From: Eggerthella lenta DSM 2243
Lineage (GTDB): Bacteria > Actinomycetota > Coriobacteriia > Coriobacteriales > Eggerthellaceae
Assembly: GCF_000024265.1 (NCBI RefSeq)
Contig: NC_013204.1
Coordinates: 310,001 to 374,000, forward strand
DNA length: 64,000 nt
Direction: 5' to 3'
This document shows, piece after piece, positions 1-7,125 of this stretch. The notes under the pieces were generated by a model. The model did no database searches. It was given only the letters and a program-made list of their open reading frames with translations, and was not told the DNA's origin. Made by a program: the position numbers and the translations under genes. How positions within the stretch are numbered: the first letter of the stretch is position 1; each line of letters begins with the position of its first letter.

Positions 1-1029
1 TTTAAGCAGATGGTGGACGCGTTCATCGAAGGTGGCGGCACGTACTTCGACACCGCGTTCGTCTACCACGAGGGCGCGTCCGAGAAGGCGCTGAAAGAGG
101 CGCTGGTGAAGCGCTACCCGCGCGACGCGTACACGGTGGCCACGAAGTGCCTGGCCTGGGCCGCGCCCAGCGCCGAAGAGGCGAAAAGCAACCTGGCCAC
201 GTCGCTTGAGCGCATGGGGCTGGACTACGTGGACTTCTACCTGCTGCACAATGTGGGCGGCGAGCGCACGGCCAAGTTCGACGCGTACGGCATGTGGGAC
301 TTCGCGCTGGATGCCAAGGAGCGCGGCCTCATCAGGAACGTCGGCTTCTCCATGCACGACGGCGCCGATGCGCTGGACGCGCTGCTGACGGCGCATCCGC
401 AGATGGACTTCGTGCAGCTGCAGGTGAACTACCTCGACTGGGACGACCCGGTGGTGGAGGCGCGCCGCTGCATGGAGGTGGCCGCGAAGCACGGCGTGCC
501 CGTGGTCATCATGGAGCCCGCGCGCGGCGGCCGCCTGGTGGAGCTGCCCCAGCGCGTGGCCGACGTGCTGCGCGCGGCGAACCCCGACGCCAGCCTGGCC
601 TCGTGGGCGTATCGCTTCTGCTGCAACCAGCCGAACGTGCTCACCGTGCTCTCGGGCATGTCGAACCTGGACCAGGTGCGCCAGAACGTGGCCGACTACC
701 AGGCGAACCGCCCGTTCTCGCCCGAGGAGCAGCAGGCGCTGGACGCGGCCGTCGAAACGCTGCGCGGCATGGCCAGCGTGCCGTGCACGAACTGCCGCTA
801 CTGCGTGAAGGACTGCCCGCAGGGCGTGGTGATACCCACCATCCTGGGTCTGCTGAACCTGGAGCTTATGACCGAGAACCGTGATTTCGCGAAGGGCCTT
901 TACTCGTGGCAGGCCGCCCCTGGGCCTGCCTCGTCCTGCATCGCCTGCGGCGCCTGCGAAGCGATGTGCCCTCAAGGCATCGACATCGTCCATCAGCTGG
1001 AAGTGGCGGCCGAGCACTTCGAGGGATAG
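1..1029 (+). CDS. Aldo/keto reductase with C-terminal [4Fe-4S] ferredoxin-like domain (5' partial)
   Basis: The frame is open at the window edge (in-frame codons precede the first ATG at position 10), so the start lies outside. The visible protein begins inside the TIM barrel, with the strand GGTYFDTAFVY that carries the AKR catalytic Asp/Tyr pair, then TVATKC (Lys) and YVDFYLLHN (His). The last ~80 residues hold two cysteine clusters, CTNCRYCVKDCP and CIACGACEAMCP, typical of the AKR subfamily that binds two [4Fe-4S] clusters. Such enzymes are cytoplasmic redox proteins of anaerobes; the substrate cannot be told. A hairpin followed by T's at 1415-1448 could end the transcript. Confidence 0.9.
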   Translation, partial: FKQMVDAFIEGGGTYFDTAFVYHEGASEKALKEALVKRYPRDAYTVATKCLAWAAPSAEEAKSNLATSLERMGLDYVDFYLLHNVGGERTAKFDAYGMWDFALDAKERGLIRNVGFSMHDGADALDALLTAHPQMDFVQLQVNYLDWDDPVVEARRCMEVAAKHGVPVVIMEPARGGRLVELPQRVADVLRAANPDASLASWAYRFCCNQPNVLTVLSGMSNLDQVRQNVADYQANRPFSPEEQQALDAAVETLRGMASVPCTNCRYCVKDCPQGVVIPTILGLLNLELMTENRDFAKGLYSWQAAPGPASSCIACGACEAMCPQGIDIVHQLEVAAEHFEG

Positions 1030-1072
1030 CCGCCGCCCCGCTCGGGCAAAGCCCGCAGCCCGAGGTTCGCGA

Positions 1073-1257
1073 GCGCGCGGCCCGCGAGCCGCGAGCCCTG
1101 GTTCGCAGCCCGTGAGCCCAGCCCGAAGCCGTGCGCCGCGAGCCGCAAGCCCTAGCCCGCGAGCCCCAACCCGAAGCCGCGCGCCGCGAGCCCGTGAGCC
1201 TGCAGCCCGGACCCTGCGTGCCTGGGCTCCGCGAACCTCGAGCTCGCAGCCCTAACC
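1073..1257. repeat. Degenerate GC-rich repeat of CCCGCGAGCC-like units
   Basis: About 185 bp are built from imperfect short units resembling GCCCGCGAGCC / GCCCGAAGCC, around 10-12 bp each and repeated with drift. Open frames through it give only low-complexity Arg/Ala/Ser-rich peptides with no start or ribosome site, so I treat it as non-coding. It may have grown by slippage. Confidence 0.55.
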
Positions 1258-1289
1258 CAAAGGCCCGCTCCTTCGCAAGCGCGAACGGA

Positions 1290-1305
1290 TGTTTCACGTG
1301 AAACA
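1290..1305. promoter_or_regulatory. parS-like site 1
   Basis: Exact TGTTTCACGTGAAACA palindrome, matching the known bacterial ParB-binding consensus TGTTNCACGTGAAACA. It is intergenic. Confidence 0.75.
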
Positions 1306-1414
1306 TCTCGAGCGAGGCAGGGCGAACGTGGTCGGTCGATGCCGCCGTCCTCCTGCGTTTCGGCTCGCTCATCGGCTCGTTCGCGGCCGCTTTACCTGAA
1401 CCTTTCTCGTTCCT

Positions 1415-1448
1415 GATGCCCCCTTTGCTCAAACTTGGGGGCATCTTT
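1415..1448 (+). terminator. Hairpin terminator upstream of phnD
   Basis: GATGCCCCC (1415-1423) pairs with GGGGGCATC (1437-1445) and is followed by TTT. It probably insulates the phn operon from upstream transcription. Confidence 0.55.
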
Positions 1449-1577
1449 ACGCGCGCCTTCCTTCGTCCTTACCTTCCTTTCTTACGATGGTTCTCGCACG
1501 TTGGCCGCAGGGTCAACTCGTGCCGAAGACGAATGCGATCCCGGCGATTGCGCCGGGGATACGAGAGGAACGCAACT

Positions 1578-2678
1578 ATGGCAGAAGGGTTTTTGAGCAG
1601 GCGCCAGTTCGTGGCCGGCAGCGCGGCGCTGGCGATGGCGGGCATGTTCGGCGCTTTGACGGGCTGCACGGCCGGCGGCTCCGGCGCGGCTGCGGGCGCG
1701 GACACGGCTTCGGCCTCCACCGGCGGCGACGCAGCCTCTTCCACCGATCCCATCACCATGGTGTGGCTGCCCGACAACTCCTCGGCCGACCTCACCTCCT
1801 CGCGCGAGGCCATCGGCGCGGCCATCACGGCGGCATGCGGCCGCGAGGCGAATCTGCTGACCACCACCGACTACAACGTGGCCATCGAGTCCATCGCGTC
1901 GGGCAAGGCGCAGATGGCGCTGTTGGGCCCCGAGGGCTACGTGCAGGCCAACAAGAAGAACCCGAAGGTGCTGGCCGCCTTCACGAACAGCGACGAGGAC
2001 GGCGGCCTCGAAGGCGCCTGCTACTACAGCCGCATCTGCGTGCGCAAAGAGGACGCCGACCAGTACAAGAGCGGCAGCGGCTACTCCATCGAGAACATCA
2101 AGGGCAAGTCGTTCTCGTTCGTGTCCGCCACCTCCACCTCGGGCTTCAAGGTGCCGTCGAGCGGCATCGTCAGCGAGTTCGGCCTCGACAGCTCCGACGA
2201 GCTGCTGGAAGGCGGCAAGTTCTTCAGCGAAGTGCTGTTCGGCAACTCGCATGTGGGATCGTTGGTGAATCTGCTGTCCGGCGATGCCGATGCGGCCGCG
2301 TTCGACGATGTGGACGTGGATATGTACCTCGACCTCGTGTCCGGCGAGGCCAACAGCATCGGCGCGGTGTACAAGGCCAAGGACGACGCCGAGGCTCCCG
2401 TGGACTCGGTGCGCGGCAAGGAATTCACCATCATCGCCATCACGCCGGTGCTGAACTCGCCCATCTGTTTCAACGAGGAAGCCATCTCCGACGACGACCG
2501 CACGAAGATCATCGACTACTTCTGCTCCGATAAGGTAGCCAACGACAAGGCCATCTTCATCGATCCCGAGGACGAGAGCGCCAAGGGCCTGTTCGAGAAG
2601 GATTCCGAGAAGACCTGCTTCGTGAAGACCGACGATGCCTGGTACGAGCCCATCCGCAAACTGGGCGGGACTGCGTAA
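1578..2678 (+). CDS. phnD: Phosphonate ABC transporter substrate-binding lipoprotein PhnD
   Basis: Periplasmic-type binding protein that captures phosphonates (or phosphite/phosphate esters) for the PhnCE transporter. The start at 1578 is chosen because GAGAGGAA lies just upstream and the protein then begins with a twin-arginine-like SRRQFV motif, a hydrophobic stretch and the lipobox LTGC (Cys ~34), giving a membrane-anchored lipoprotein possibly exported by Tat. A Ser/Ala/Gly/Thr linker follows. The mature part has PhnD-family features (MVWLPDNSSADLTSSREAIGA near the start, GPEGYVQA, FVSATSTSGFKVPSSG, DAAAFDDVDVDMY). Its stop overlaps the start of phnC (TAATG). First gene of the phn operon. 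Confidence 0.93.
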   Translation: MAEGFLSRRQFVAGSAALAMAGMFGALTGCTAGGSGAAAGADTASASTGGDAASSTDPITMVWLPDNSSADLTSSREAIGAAITAACGREANLLTTTDYNVAIESIASGKAQMALLGPEGYVQANKKNPKVLAAFTNSDEDGGLEGACYYSRICVRKEDADQYKSGSGYSIENIKGKSFSFVSATSTSGFKVPSSGIVSEFGLDSSDELLEGGKFFSEVLFGNSHVGSLVNLLSGDADAAAFDDVDVDMYLDLVSGEANSIGAVYKAKDDAEAPVDSVRGKEFTIIAITPVLNSPICFNEEAISDDDRTKIIDYFCSDKVANDKAIFIDPEDESAKGLFEKDSEKTCFVKTDDAWYEPIRKLGGTA

Positions 2679-3610
2679 TGAGCGAGGTGCTGGGAACACC
2701 TTCGGTCGAGCGGCAGGGCTTCGAGCCGCTGCTCCTCCTTGAGGGCGTAACGAAAAGCTACGACGGGTGGTCGAAGGCGCTTGACGACGTGTCGCTTTCC
2801 GTGGCGCGCGGCGAATTCGTCAGCATCATCGGCTGCTCGGGCGCGGGCAAATCCACGTTGTTGCGCTGCGTGAACCGCCTGATCGACCCCACGCAGGGCA
2901 GCGTCGTCTTCGACGGCGACGACGTGACGCACGTGCGCGGACGGGCGCTGCGCCAGACGCGTCGCCGCATCGCCATGGTGTTCCAGCACTACAACCTGGT
3001 GTACCGTGCCACCGCCATCGAGAACGTGCTGCAGGGGCGCTTGGGCTACAAGTCCGCCGTCGCCGGCATGCTGGGTCTGTTCAGCGAGGACGAGAAGCGC
3101 CGTGCGTTCGAGATTCTCGACCAGGTGGGTCTGGCCGACTTCGCGTACGCGCGCACCGACCAGCTGTCCGGCGGACAGAAGCAGCGCGTAGGCATCGCCC
3201 GGGCGCTCGTGCAGGACCCGCTGCTCATGCTGGCCGACGAGCCCATCGCCAGCCTCGACCCGAAGTCGTCGCGCACGGTGATGGAGCACCTGCGTTGGGC
3301 GGCCGACGAGCTGGGCGTGGCGTGCCTGGCTAACTTGCACCAAGTTGACTTCGCCATGGAATTCTCCGATCGTATCGTGGCGCTGAAGAAGGGCCGCGTC
3401 GTGTTCGACGGCGCGCCGCACCTGTTGGACGAGGCCGCCATCGCCGACATATACGGCACGAACGAGGAAGCCGAAGCCGGAAGCGACTTCGGCGAACGAA
3501 GCGTTCGGCAGGTCGGCGAGCTATCGGGCTCTCGAACGCGCGAGGCGGATCCAGAAAGGCTCGGAAAAGCGGAGGCGAAGGATTCCTCCTCGCCGGAGGT
3601 GGCGGCATGA
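2678..3610 (+). CDS. phnC: Phosphonate ABC transporter ATP-binding protein PhnC
   Basis: Cytoplasmic ATPase that powers phosphonate uptake. It has Walker A GCSGAGKST, a Q-loop (VFQHYNLV), the signature LSGGQKQRVGIARAL, Walker B LLMLADEP and an H-loop (NLHQVDF). PhnC-type cues are the DPT..GSVVFDGDDVT segment and IASLDPKSS. At 310 residues it is longer than the usual ~250-260 because of a charged, low-complexity C-terminal tail (about residues 270-310) with no predicted fold. The start codon overlaps the phnD stop, and its stop overlaps the phnE start (ATGA), so translation is probably coupled. Confidence 0.95.
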   Translation: MSEVLGTPSVERQGFEPLLLLEGVTKSYDGWSKALDDVSLSVARGEFVSIIGCSGAGKSTLLRCVNRLIDPTQGSVVFDGDDVTHVRGRALRQTRRRIAMVFQHYNLVYRATAIENVLQGRLGYKSAVAGMLGLFSEDEKRRAFEILDQVGLADFAYARTDQLSGGQKQRVGIARALVQDPLLMLADEPIASLDPKSSRTVMEHLRWAADELGVACLANLHQVDFAMEFSDRIVALKKGRVVFDGAPHLLDEAAIADIYGTNEEAEAGSDFGERSVRQVGELSGSRTREADPERLGKAEAKDSSSPEVAA

Positions 3611-4467
3611 CCGAGCGTGTTCTGCAGTCGGCCGGCTTCCTTTCGCGTCTGCGCGGCAGGCGCGCGGCGCCGCGCGGCGCCTACGACCCGTCGTTCTTTC
3701 TGCGGCGCACGGCGGCCGTCGTCGGCATGGCGCTCGTGTTCGTGGCGCTGGGCGCGCTGTCGGGCACCTATGTCGGCTTCGATTTCATGCAGGCAATCCT
3801 CGACGTCCCGGGCGGGCTCGTTTGGATGGCGACGCAATTCGTCCCTTCCCTTACCTCCCTCCAGAAGCTGGACACCATCCTTCCCGCCTTGGGTTCGACG
3901 ATTCTCGCCTCGATCGCCTCCAGTTGCACGGCGGCGGTTCTGGCGTATATCTGCGCGGTGCTGGGCTCGCGATCGGTGGGGGTGGGTGGGCCGTTTCCCC
4001 TCATCGTGCGGGCCGTCGCGTCGCTGTTCCGCAACATCCCGGTGGTGGCCTGGGCGTTCATCCTGCTGTTCTCGTTCAAGCAGAGCGAGTTCACCGGGTT
4101 CTTCGCGCTGTTCCTCACAAGCTTCGGTTACCTGACGCGCTGTTTTCTGGAGAGCATCGACGAGATGAGCGCGGGTCCCGTGGAGGCTCTGCGCGCCTCC
4201 GGGGCGACCTACGGCCAGATCGTGGCTCAGGCGGTCGTCCCCATGAGCATCACGTCGGTGATCAGCTGGGTCATGTACATGATCGAGACGAACATCCGCG
4301 ACGCCACGCTCATCGGCCTGCTCACGGGCACGGGCATCGGATTTGTGTTCGACGTGTATTACAAAAGCTTCCGCTACGACATCGCCGGGCTGGTCATCCT
4401 ATCCATCGTCCTCGTGGTCATCGCCTGCGAGCTGACCTCGAACTTCGTGAGGAGGAAGGTCATATGA
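3607..4467 (+). CDS. phnE: Phosphonate ABC transporter permease PhnE (first copy)
   Basis: Integral membrane subunit forming half of the phosphonate channel. A short basic N-terminus (SRLRGRRAAPRG) is followed by about six hydrophobic segments. The cytoplasmic coupling motif EALRASGATYGQIVAQAVVP (EAA loop) docks on PhnC. It shares motifs with the next gene (SIDEMSAGPVEALRASGA here, SFEEVDAGVLEALRASGA there), so the pair probably works as a PhnE1/PhnE2 heterodimer. ATGA overlap with phnC; its stop overlaps the ATGATG start of the next permease. GGAGGAAGG near the end of this gene serves as the ribosome site for the second copy. Confidence 0.93.
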   Translation: MTERVLQSAGFLSRLRGRRAAPRGAYDPSFFLRRTAAVVGMALVFVALGALSGTYVGFDFMQAILDVPGGLVWMATQFVPSLTSLQKLDTILPALGSTILASIASSCTAAVLAYICAVLGSRSVGVGGPFPLIVRAVASLFRNIPVVAWAFILLFSFKQSEFTGFFALFLTSFGYLTRCFLESIDEMSAGPVEALRASGATYGQIVAQAVVPMSITSVISWVMYMIETNIRDATLIGLLTGTGIGFVFDVYYKSFRYDIAGLVILSIVLVVIACELTSNFVRRKVI

Positions 4468-5447
4468 TGGCGAATGCCGACAAAGTGGCTGCCGAAGCGA
4501 ACGCGGCGGCCATCGCCGAGGACGTCGGCATCGTGCAGGGCGCCTCGGCCGACGCGCTCGGAATAGGCGCCGGTGCTGCGGAAACCCTCGATGGCGATAC
4601 GAACGACCTGTGTGGCATGGGCGCGCGCACGTCGCGCTCGGGGAAGATCAAGGTGCATGTGGCCAGCAAGTCGACCGTGGCGCTGTACGTTGTGCTGGGC
4701 GTGCTGGCAGCCATCACCGTGTTCGCGCTTGTGGTGATGGACTACGGCAAAGTGTCGTTTCCCGCAGCGATGGCCGCGGCCGTGGACGACTTCGTCACCA
4801 TGATGACGCAGCCGGGGCTGGGCGGGCACTTCACGCTGCCCGACGTGATCGAAGGTCTGTTCGTGTCGCTGGCGCTGGCGCTTCTGACCACATTCATCGG
4901 CGCGGTGATCGCGTTCGTGCTGGGGCTGCTGGCGGCCTGCAACCTGTCCAGCAAGGGCATGAGCAACGCCATCAAGGTGTTCATGAGCGTGGCGCGCGCC
5001 GTGCCCACCATTTTGTGGGTGCTCGTGTTCTCGGTGGCCATCGGCCTGGGGCCGGAGGCGGCTGTCACAGGCCTTTTGTTCCACAGCGTGGCGTACCTGG
5101 TGAAGGCGTACTCGGAAAGCTTCGAGGAAGTGGACGCCGGCGTGCTGGAAGCGCTGCGCGCCAGCGGTGCGTCGTGGTGGCAGGTAGTGTTCCAGGGCGT
5201 GGTGCCCGAGAAGGTGAACGAGATGCTGTCGTGGACGTTCATCCGCTTCGAGATCAACTTCGTCAACGCCGTGGCCGTGGGCGCCGTGGCGGGCGCGGGC
5301 GGCATTGGCTACCAGCTGTTCCTGGCCGGTAGCTTCTACTACAACATCCACGAGGTGGGGCTGATCGTGTACTTGTGCCTGGCGGTGGCCGTGGTGCTGG
5401 AAGTGGCGGCCACGCAGCTGCGCAAGCGCTACATCGTGCAGCACTGA
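4464..5447 (+). CDS. phnE: Phosphonate ABC transporter permease PhnE (second copy)
   Basis: Second permease subunit, paralogous to the preceding one. It starts at 4464 or 4467 (ATGATG), 7-10 nt after GGAGGAAGG. The first ~70 residues are a hydrophilic Ala/Asp-rich extension (MMANADKVAAEANAAA...) not needed in the family. The first membrane span is near VALYVVLGVLAAITVFALVV, and the EAA loop is EALRASGASWWQVVFQGVVP. The C-terminus is basic (RKRYIVQH). After this gene the operon is interrupted by 221 bp holding a long perfect inverted repeat before phnG, which separates the transport half from the enzyme half. Confidence 0.93.
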   Translation: MMANADKVAAEANAAAIAEDVGIVQGASADALGIGAGAAETLDGDTNDLCGMGARTSRSGKIKVHVASKSTVALYVVLGVLAAITVFALVVMDYGKVSFPAAMAAAVDDFVTMMTQPGLGGHFTLPDVIEGLFVSLALALLTTFIGAVIAFVLGLLAACNLSSKGMSNAIKVFMSVARAVPTILWVLVFSVAIGLGPEAAVTGLLFHSVAYLVKAYSESFEEVDAGVLEALRASGASWWQVVFQGVVPEKVNEMLSWTFIRFEINFVNAVAVGAVAGAGGIGYQLFLAGSFYYNIHEVGLIVYLCLAVAVVLEVAATQLRKRYIVQH

Positions 5448-5466
5448 TTTGTCTTGCGAGCGGGAG

Positions 5467-5575
5467 GGCCTGGGGGCTGCGGGGCCCGGGGCGATGCCCA
5501 GTCGCTCAAACAGTCCTCGCTTCGCTGCGAAACTCGCTTGGTGGGCACCACCCCGGGCCCCGCAGCCCCCAGGCC
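5467..5575. repeat. 109-bp hairpin with perfect 25-bp arms between phnE and phnG
   Basis: Arms at 5467-5491 and 5551-5575 are perfect inverted repeats (GGCCTGGGGGCTGCGG... against ...CCGCAGCCCCCAGGCC). The inner GATGCCCA/TGGTGGGCACC adds further pairing around a centre containing CTCAAACAGTCCTCGCTTCG. There is no T-run, so it is not a classical terminator. It may limit read-through or protect the upstream transporter mRNA, or be a repeat-family member. Confidence 0.8.
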
Positions 5576-5668
5576 TCTTGCATGTTGAAACGATCGTTCT
5601 GCGCGGGGCGCTTGCGCGGATTCGCGGCCGGTGTATGAAGAGAGAAAAACTCAGATGGGAGTGGTGTT

Positions 5669-6115
5669 TTGTTGAAACGGTATGAGCGTACTCGTGCTTT
5701 GGTGGAGGGCGATCCGGCGTTGGCTCGGGCCATCGTGTGCGAGGTGGAGCGCGATGGGTCGCAGGGCGCCGTCGCGGTGCTCGACGAGCCGCGCGAGGAG
5801 CTGGTGATGGTGCAGGCGCGCGAGACGGCGCAGGGAAGCCTGTTCTTTCTGGGCGAGGCGCTGATGACGTCGTGCCGCGTGCGCGTGGGCGACGCCGTGG
5901 GCCTGGGCCTCGTGCTGGGCAGCGATCGGTGCCGCGCTTACGAGCTTGCCGTGGTGGACGCGGTGTTCTCCGGCGCGGCGGGCGACGCGTGGGCTTCCCG
6001 CTGGGACGCTTCCCTGCGCGCCGAGCTGGCGCGCGTCGAAGCGCGCGACCAGCGCGAGGCGCGTCGCACCGCGGCGACGAAGGTTGATTTCTCTACGATG
6101 AAGGTGGAAGCATGA
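5669..6115 (+). CDS. phnG: C-P lyase core subunit PhnG
   Basis: Small subunit of the PhnGHIJ core complex; with PhnI, PhnH and PhnL it helps displace adenine from ATP to form ribose-1-phosphonate triphosphate. 148 residues, the normal family size. Family cues: QARETAQGSLFFLGEALMTSCRVRVG and a conserved ARG-equivalent tail segment. No ATG fits; I use TTG at 5669 (a second TTG follows at 5672), about 8 nt after GGGAG. The stop overlaps the phnH start (ATGA). Confidence 0.9.
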   Translation: MLKRYERTRALVEGDPALARAIVCEVERDGSQGAVAVLDEPREELVMVQARETAQGSLFFLGEALMTSCRVRVGDAVGLGLVLGSDRCRAYELAVVDAVFSGAAGDAWASRWDASLRAELARVEARDQREARRTAATKVDFSTMKVEA

Positions 6116-7125
6116 CGATACGAGAAGACGCTGACCTGCATCGCGCCCAGCGGGCGTTCCGCTGCGTGCTCGATGCGTTCGCGCATCCGGGAACCGTGCA
6201 CCGGTTGGCGCCGGCGCCCGAGAACCCGGCGAGCCCCGTTGCGCTCGACGCGTCGTTGGAGCTGGTGGTGCGCCTGTTCGTGGACCAGGCGGTGACGTTC
6301 TGCGTGGCCGATTCCGAGTCCGACGCCGTGGCTGCGTACCTTACGAGCGAGACGCACGCGCGTCGGGTGTCCCTGCGCGATGCCGACTTCGTGGTGGTGC
6401 CCGCGCGCGCCGACGCGCAGACGGTGTACGAGGCGGTGGCGGAGGCATGCCGCGGCACGCTGGTGTCGCCCGAGAAGGGGGCGACCGTGCTCGTGGGTTG
6501 CGCCCGTTTGGCCGACGCGCCCGAAAGCGGCGAGGTTTCCCAGCCGGCCGTGCACGTGGTGGCGCTGCAGGGCCCGGGCGTGGAACGCGAGAACCGCTTC
6601 GCCGTCGATCGCGTGGACTGGCTGCGCGCCCGCGACGCGCGCGGCGACGAGTTCCCTTGCGGCATCGAAATCGTGCTGGTGGATCCGGAAGGCCGCATCG
6701 TCGCCGTGCCGCGTAGCTCGAGCGCGCGACGCCTCGCCGACCCCGCAACCGGGTTCGGCGCCGACCCCGCGTCTGACCTCGCGCCCGACGCTGCAACCAA
6801 CCCAGCGCCCGGCCTCGATCCCTCGACCGATCCCGCATCGATGTTTCACGTGAAACAATCGACTCAATGTAGTGCGACAAAAGAACAAATGTTTCACGTG
6901 AAACATTCCGAGCCCGTGCCCGCCATGCCCGGCGCGTCGGGTGCTTCCCCGCGCGCGGAGATCTCCGTAGGGGCGGGCTGCTGCCCGCCCGCGGGCGCCC
7001 AGCAGGGCGCCCCTACGCAGTCTCCCGACAACGCAACGCCCGCGGCGCCCGTCGCAGCCGTCGCGCCCGCAATGCCCGCAGCGCCCGCCGCAACCGCCGC
7101 ATCCGCTGCGAAGGGGGTGCGCTAG
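6112..7125 (+). CDS. phnH: C-P lyase core subunit PhnH with a repeat-derived C-terminal tail
   Basis: PhnH is a PLP-transferase-fold, non-catalytic subunit of the C-P lyase core. Residues 1 to ~205 match it (HRAQRAFRCVLDAFAHPGTVHRL at the start; GPGVERENRFAV; EFPCGIEIVLVDPEGRIVAVPRS at the end), close to the usual ~195-residue length. Residues ~206-337 are extra: Ala/Pro/Asp-rich, with two in-frame parS-like palindromes read as MFHVKQ (residue 244) and MFHVKH (residue 260) and a 52-bp palindromic element read as SVGAGCCPPAGAQQGAP (~285-302). The tail looks like accumulated repeat insertion that kept the frame. ATGA overlap with phnG; phnI follows with no gap. Confidence 0.9.
   Translation: MTIREDADLHRAQRAFRCVLDAFAHPGTVHRLAPAPENPASPVALDASLELVVRLFVDQAVTFCVADSESDAVAAYLTSETHARRVSLRDADFVVVPARADAQTVYEAVAEACRGTLVSPEKGATVLVGCARLADAPESGEVSQPAVHVVALQGPGVERENRFAVDRVDWLRARDARGDEFPCGIEIVLVDPEGRIVAVPRSSSARRLADPATGFGADPASDLAPDAATNPAPGLDPSTDPASMFHVKQSTQCSATKEQMFHVKHSEPVPAMPGASGASPRAEISVGAGCCPPAGAQQGAPTQSPDNATPAAPVAAVAPAMPAAPAATAASAAKGVR
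6842..6857. promoter_or_regulatory. parS-like site 2 (inside phnH)
   Basis: Exact TGTTTCACGTGAAACA lying in the tail of phnH, translated as FHVKQ. It is 48 bp (start to start) from the next site. Confidence 0.75.
6890..6905. promoter_or_regulatory. parS-like site 3 (inside phnH)
   Basis: Exact TGTTTCACGTGAAACA in the phnH tail, in the same reading frame as site 2. Confidence 0.75.
6943..7032. repeat. Palindromic element in phnH, copy 1 (core 6966-7017)
   Basis: The 52-bp core has perfect 10-bp ends, CGTAGGGGCG...CGCCCCTACG, and further inner pairing (CTGCTG with CAGCAG). Flanking sequence is also shared with copy 2, giving a ~90-bp unit from GCTTCCCCG to CTCCCGACA. It is read in frame as part of PhnH. 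Confidence 0.85.

Larger units (their letters stand above)
1030..1577. other. Intergenic region with degenerate repeat, parS-like site and terminator
   Basis: This 548-bp gap between the aldo/keto reductase and phnD has no convincing gene. It holds a GC-rich degenerate repeat (1073-1257), a parS-like palindrome (1290-1305) and a terminator hairpin (1415-1448). The phnD promoter should lie in 1450-1560, but I could not pick a convincing -35/-10 pair or a Pho-box-like direct repeat there. Confidence 0.6.

Noticed and set aside
3607-5447. Two phnE genes as one frameshifted gene
   Set aside because: Each has its own start, full set of helices and EAA loop, and they differ throughout; paralogous PhnE pairs are known.
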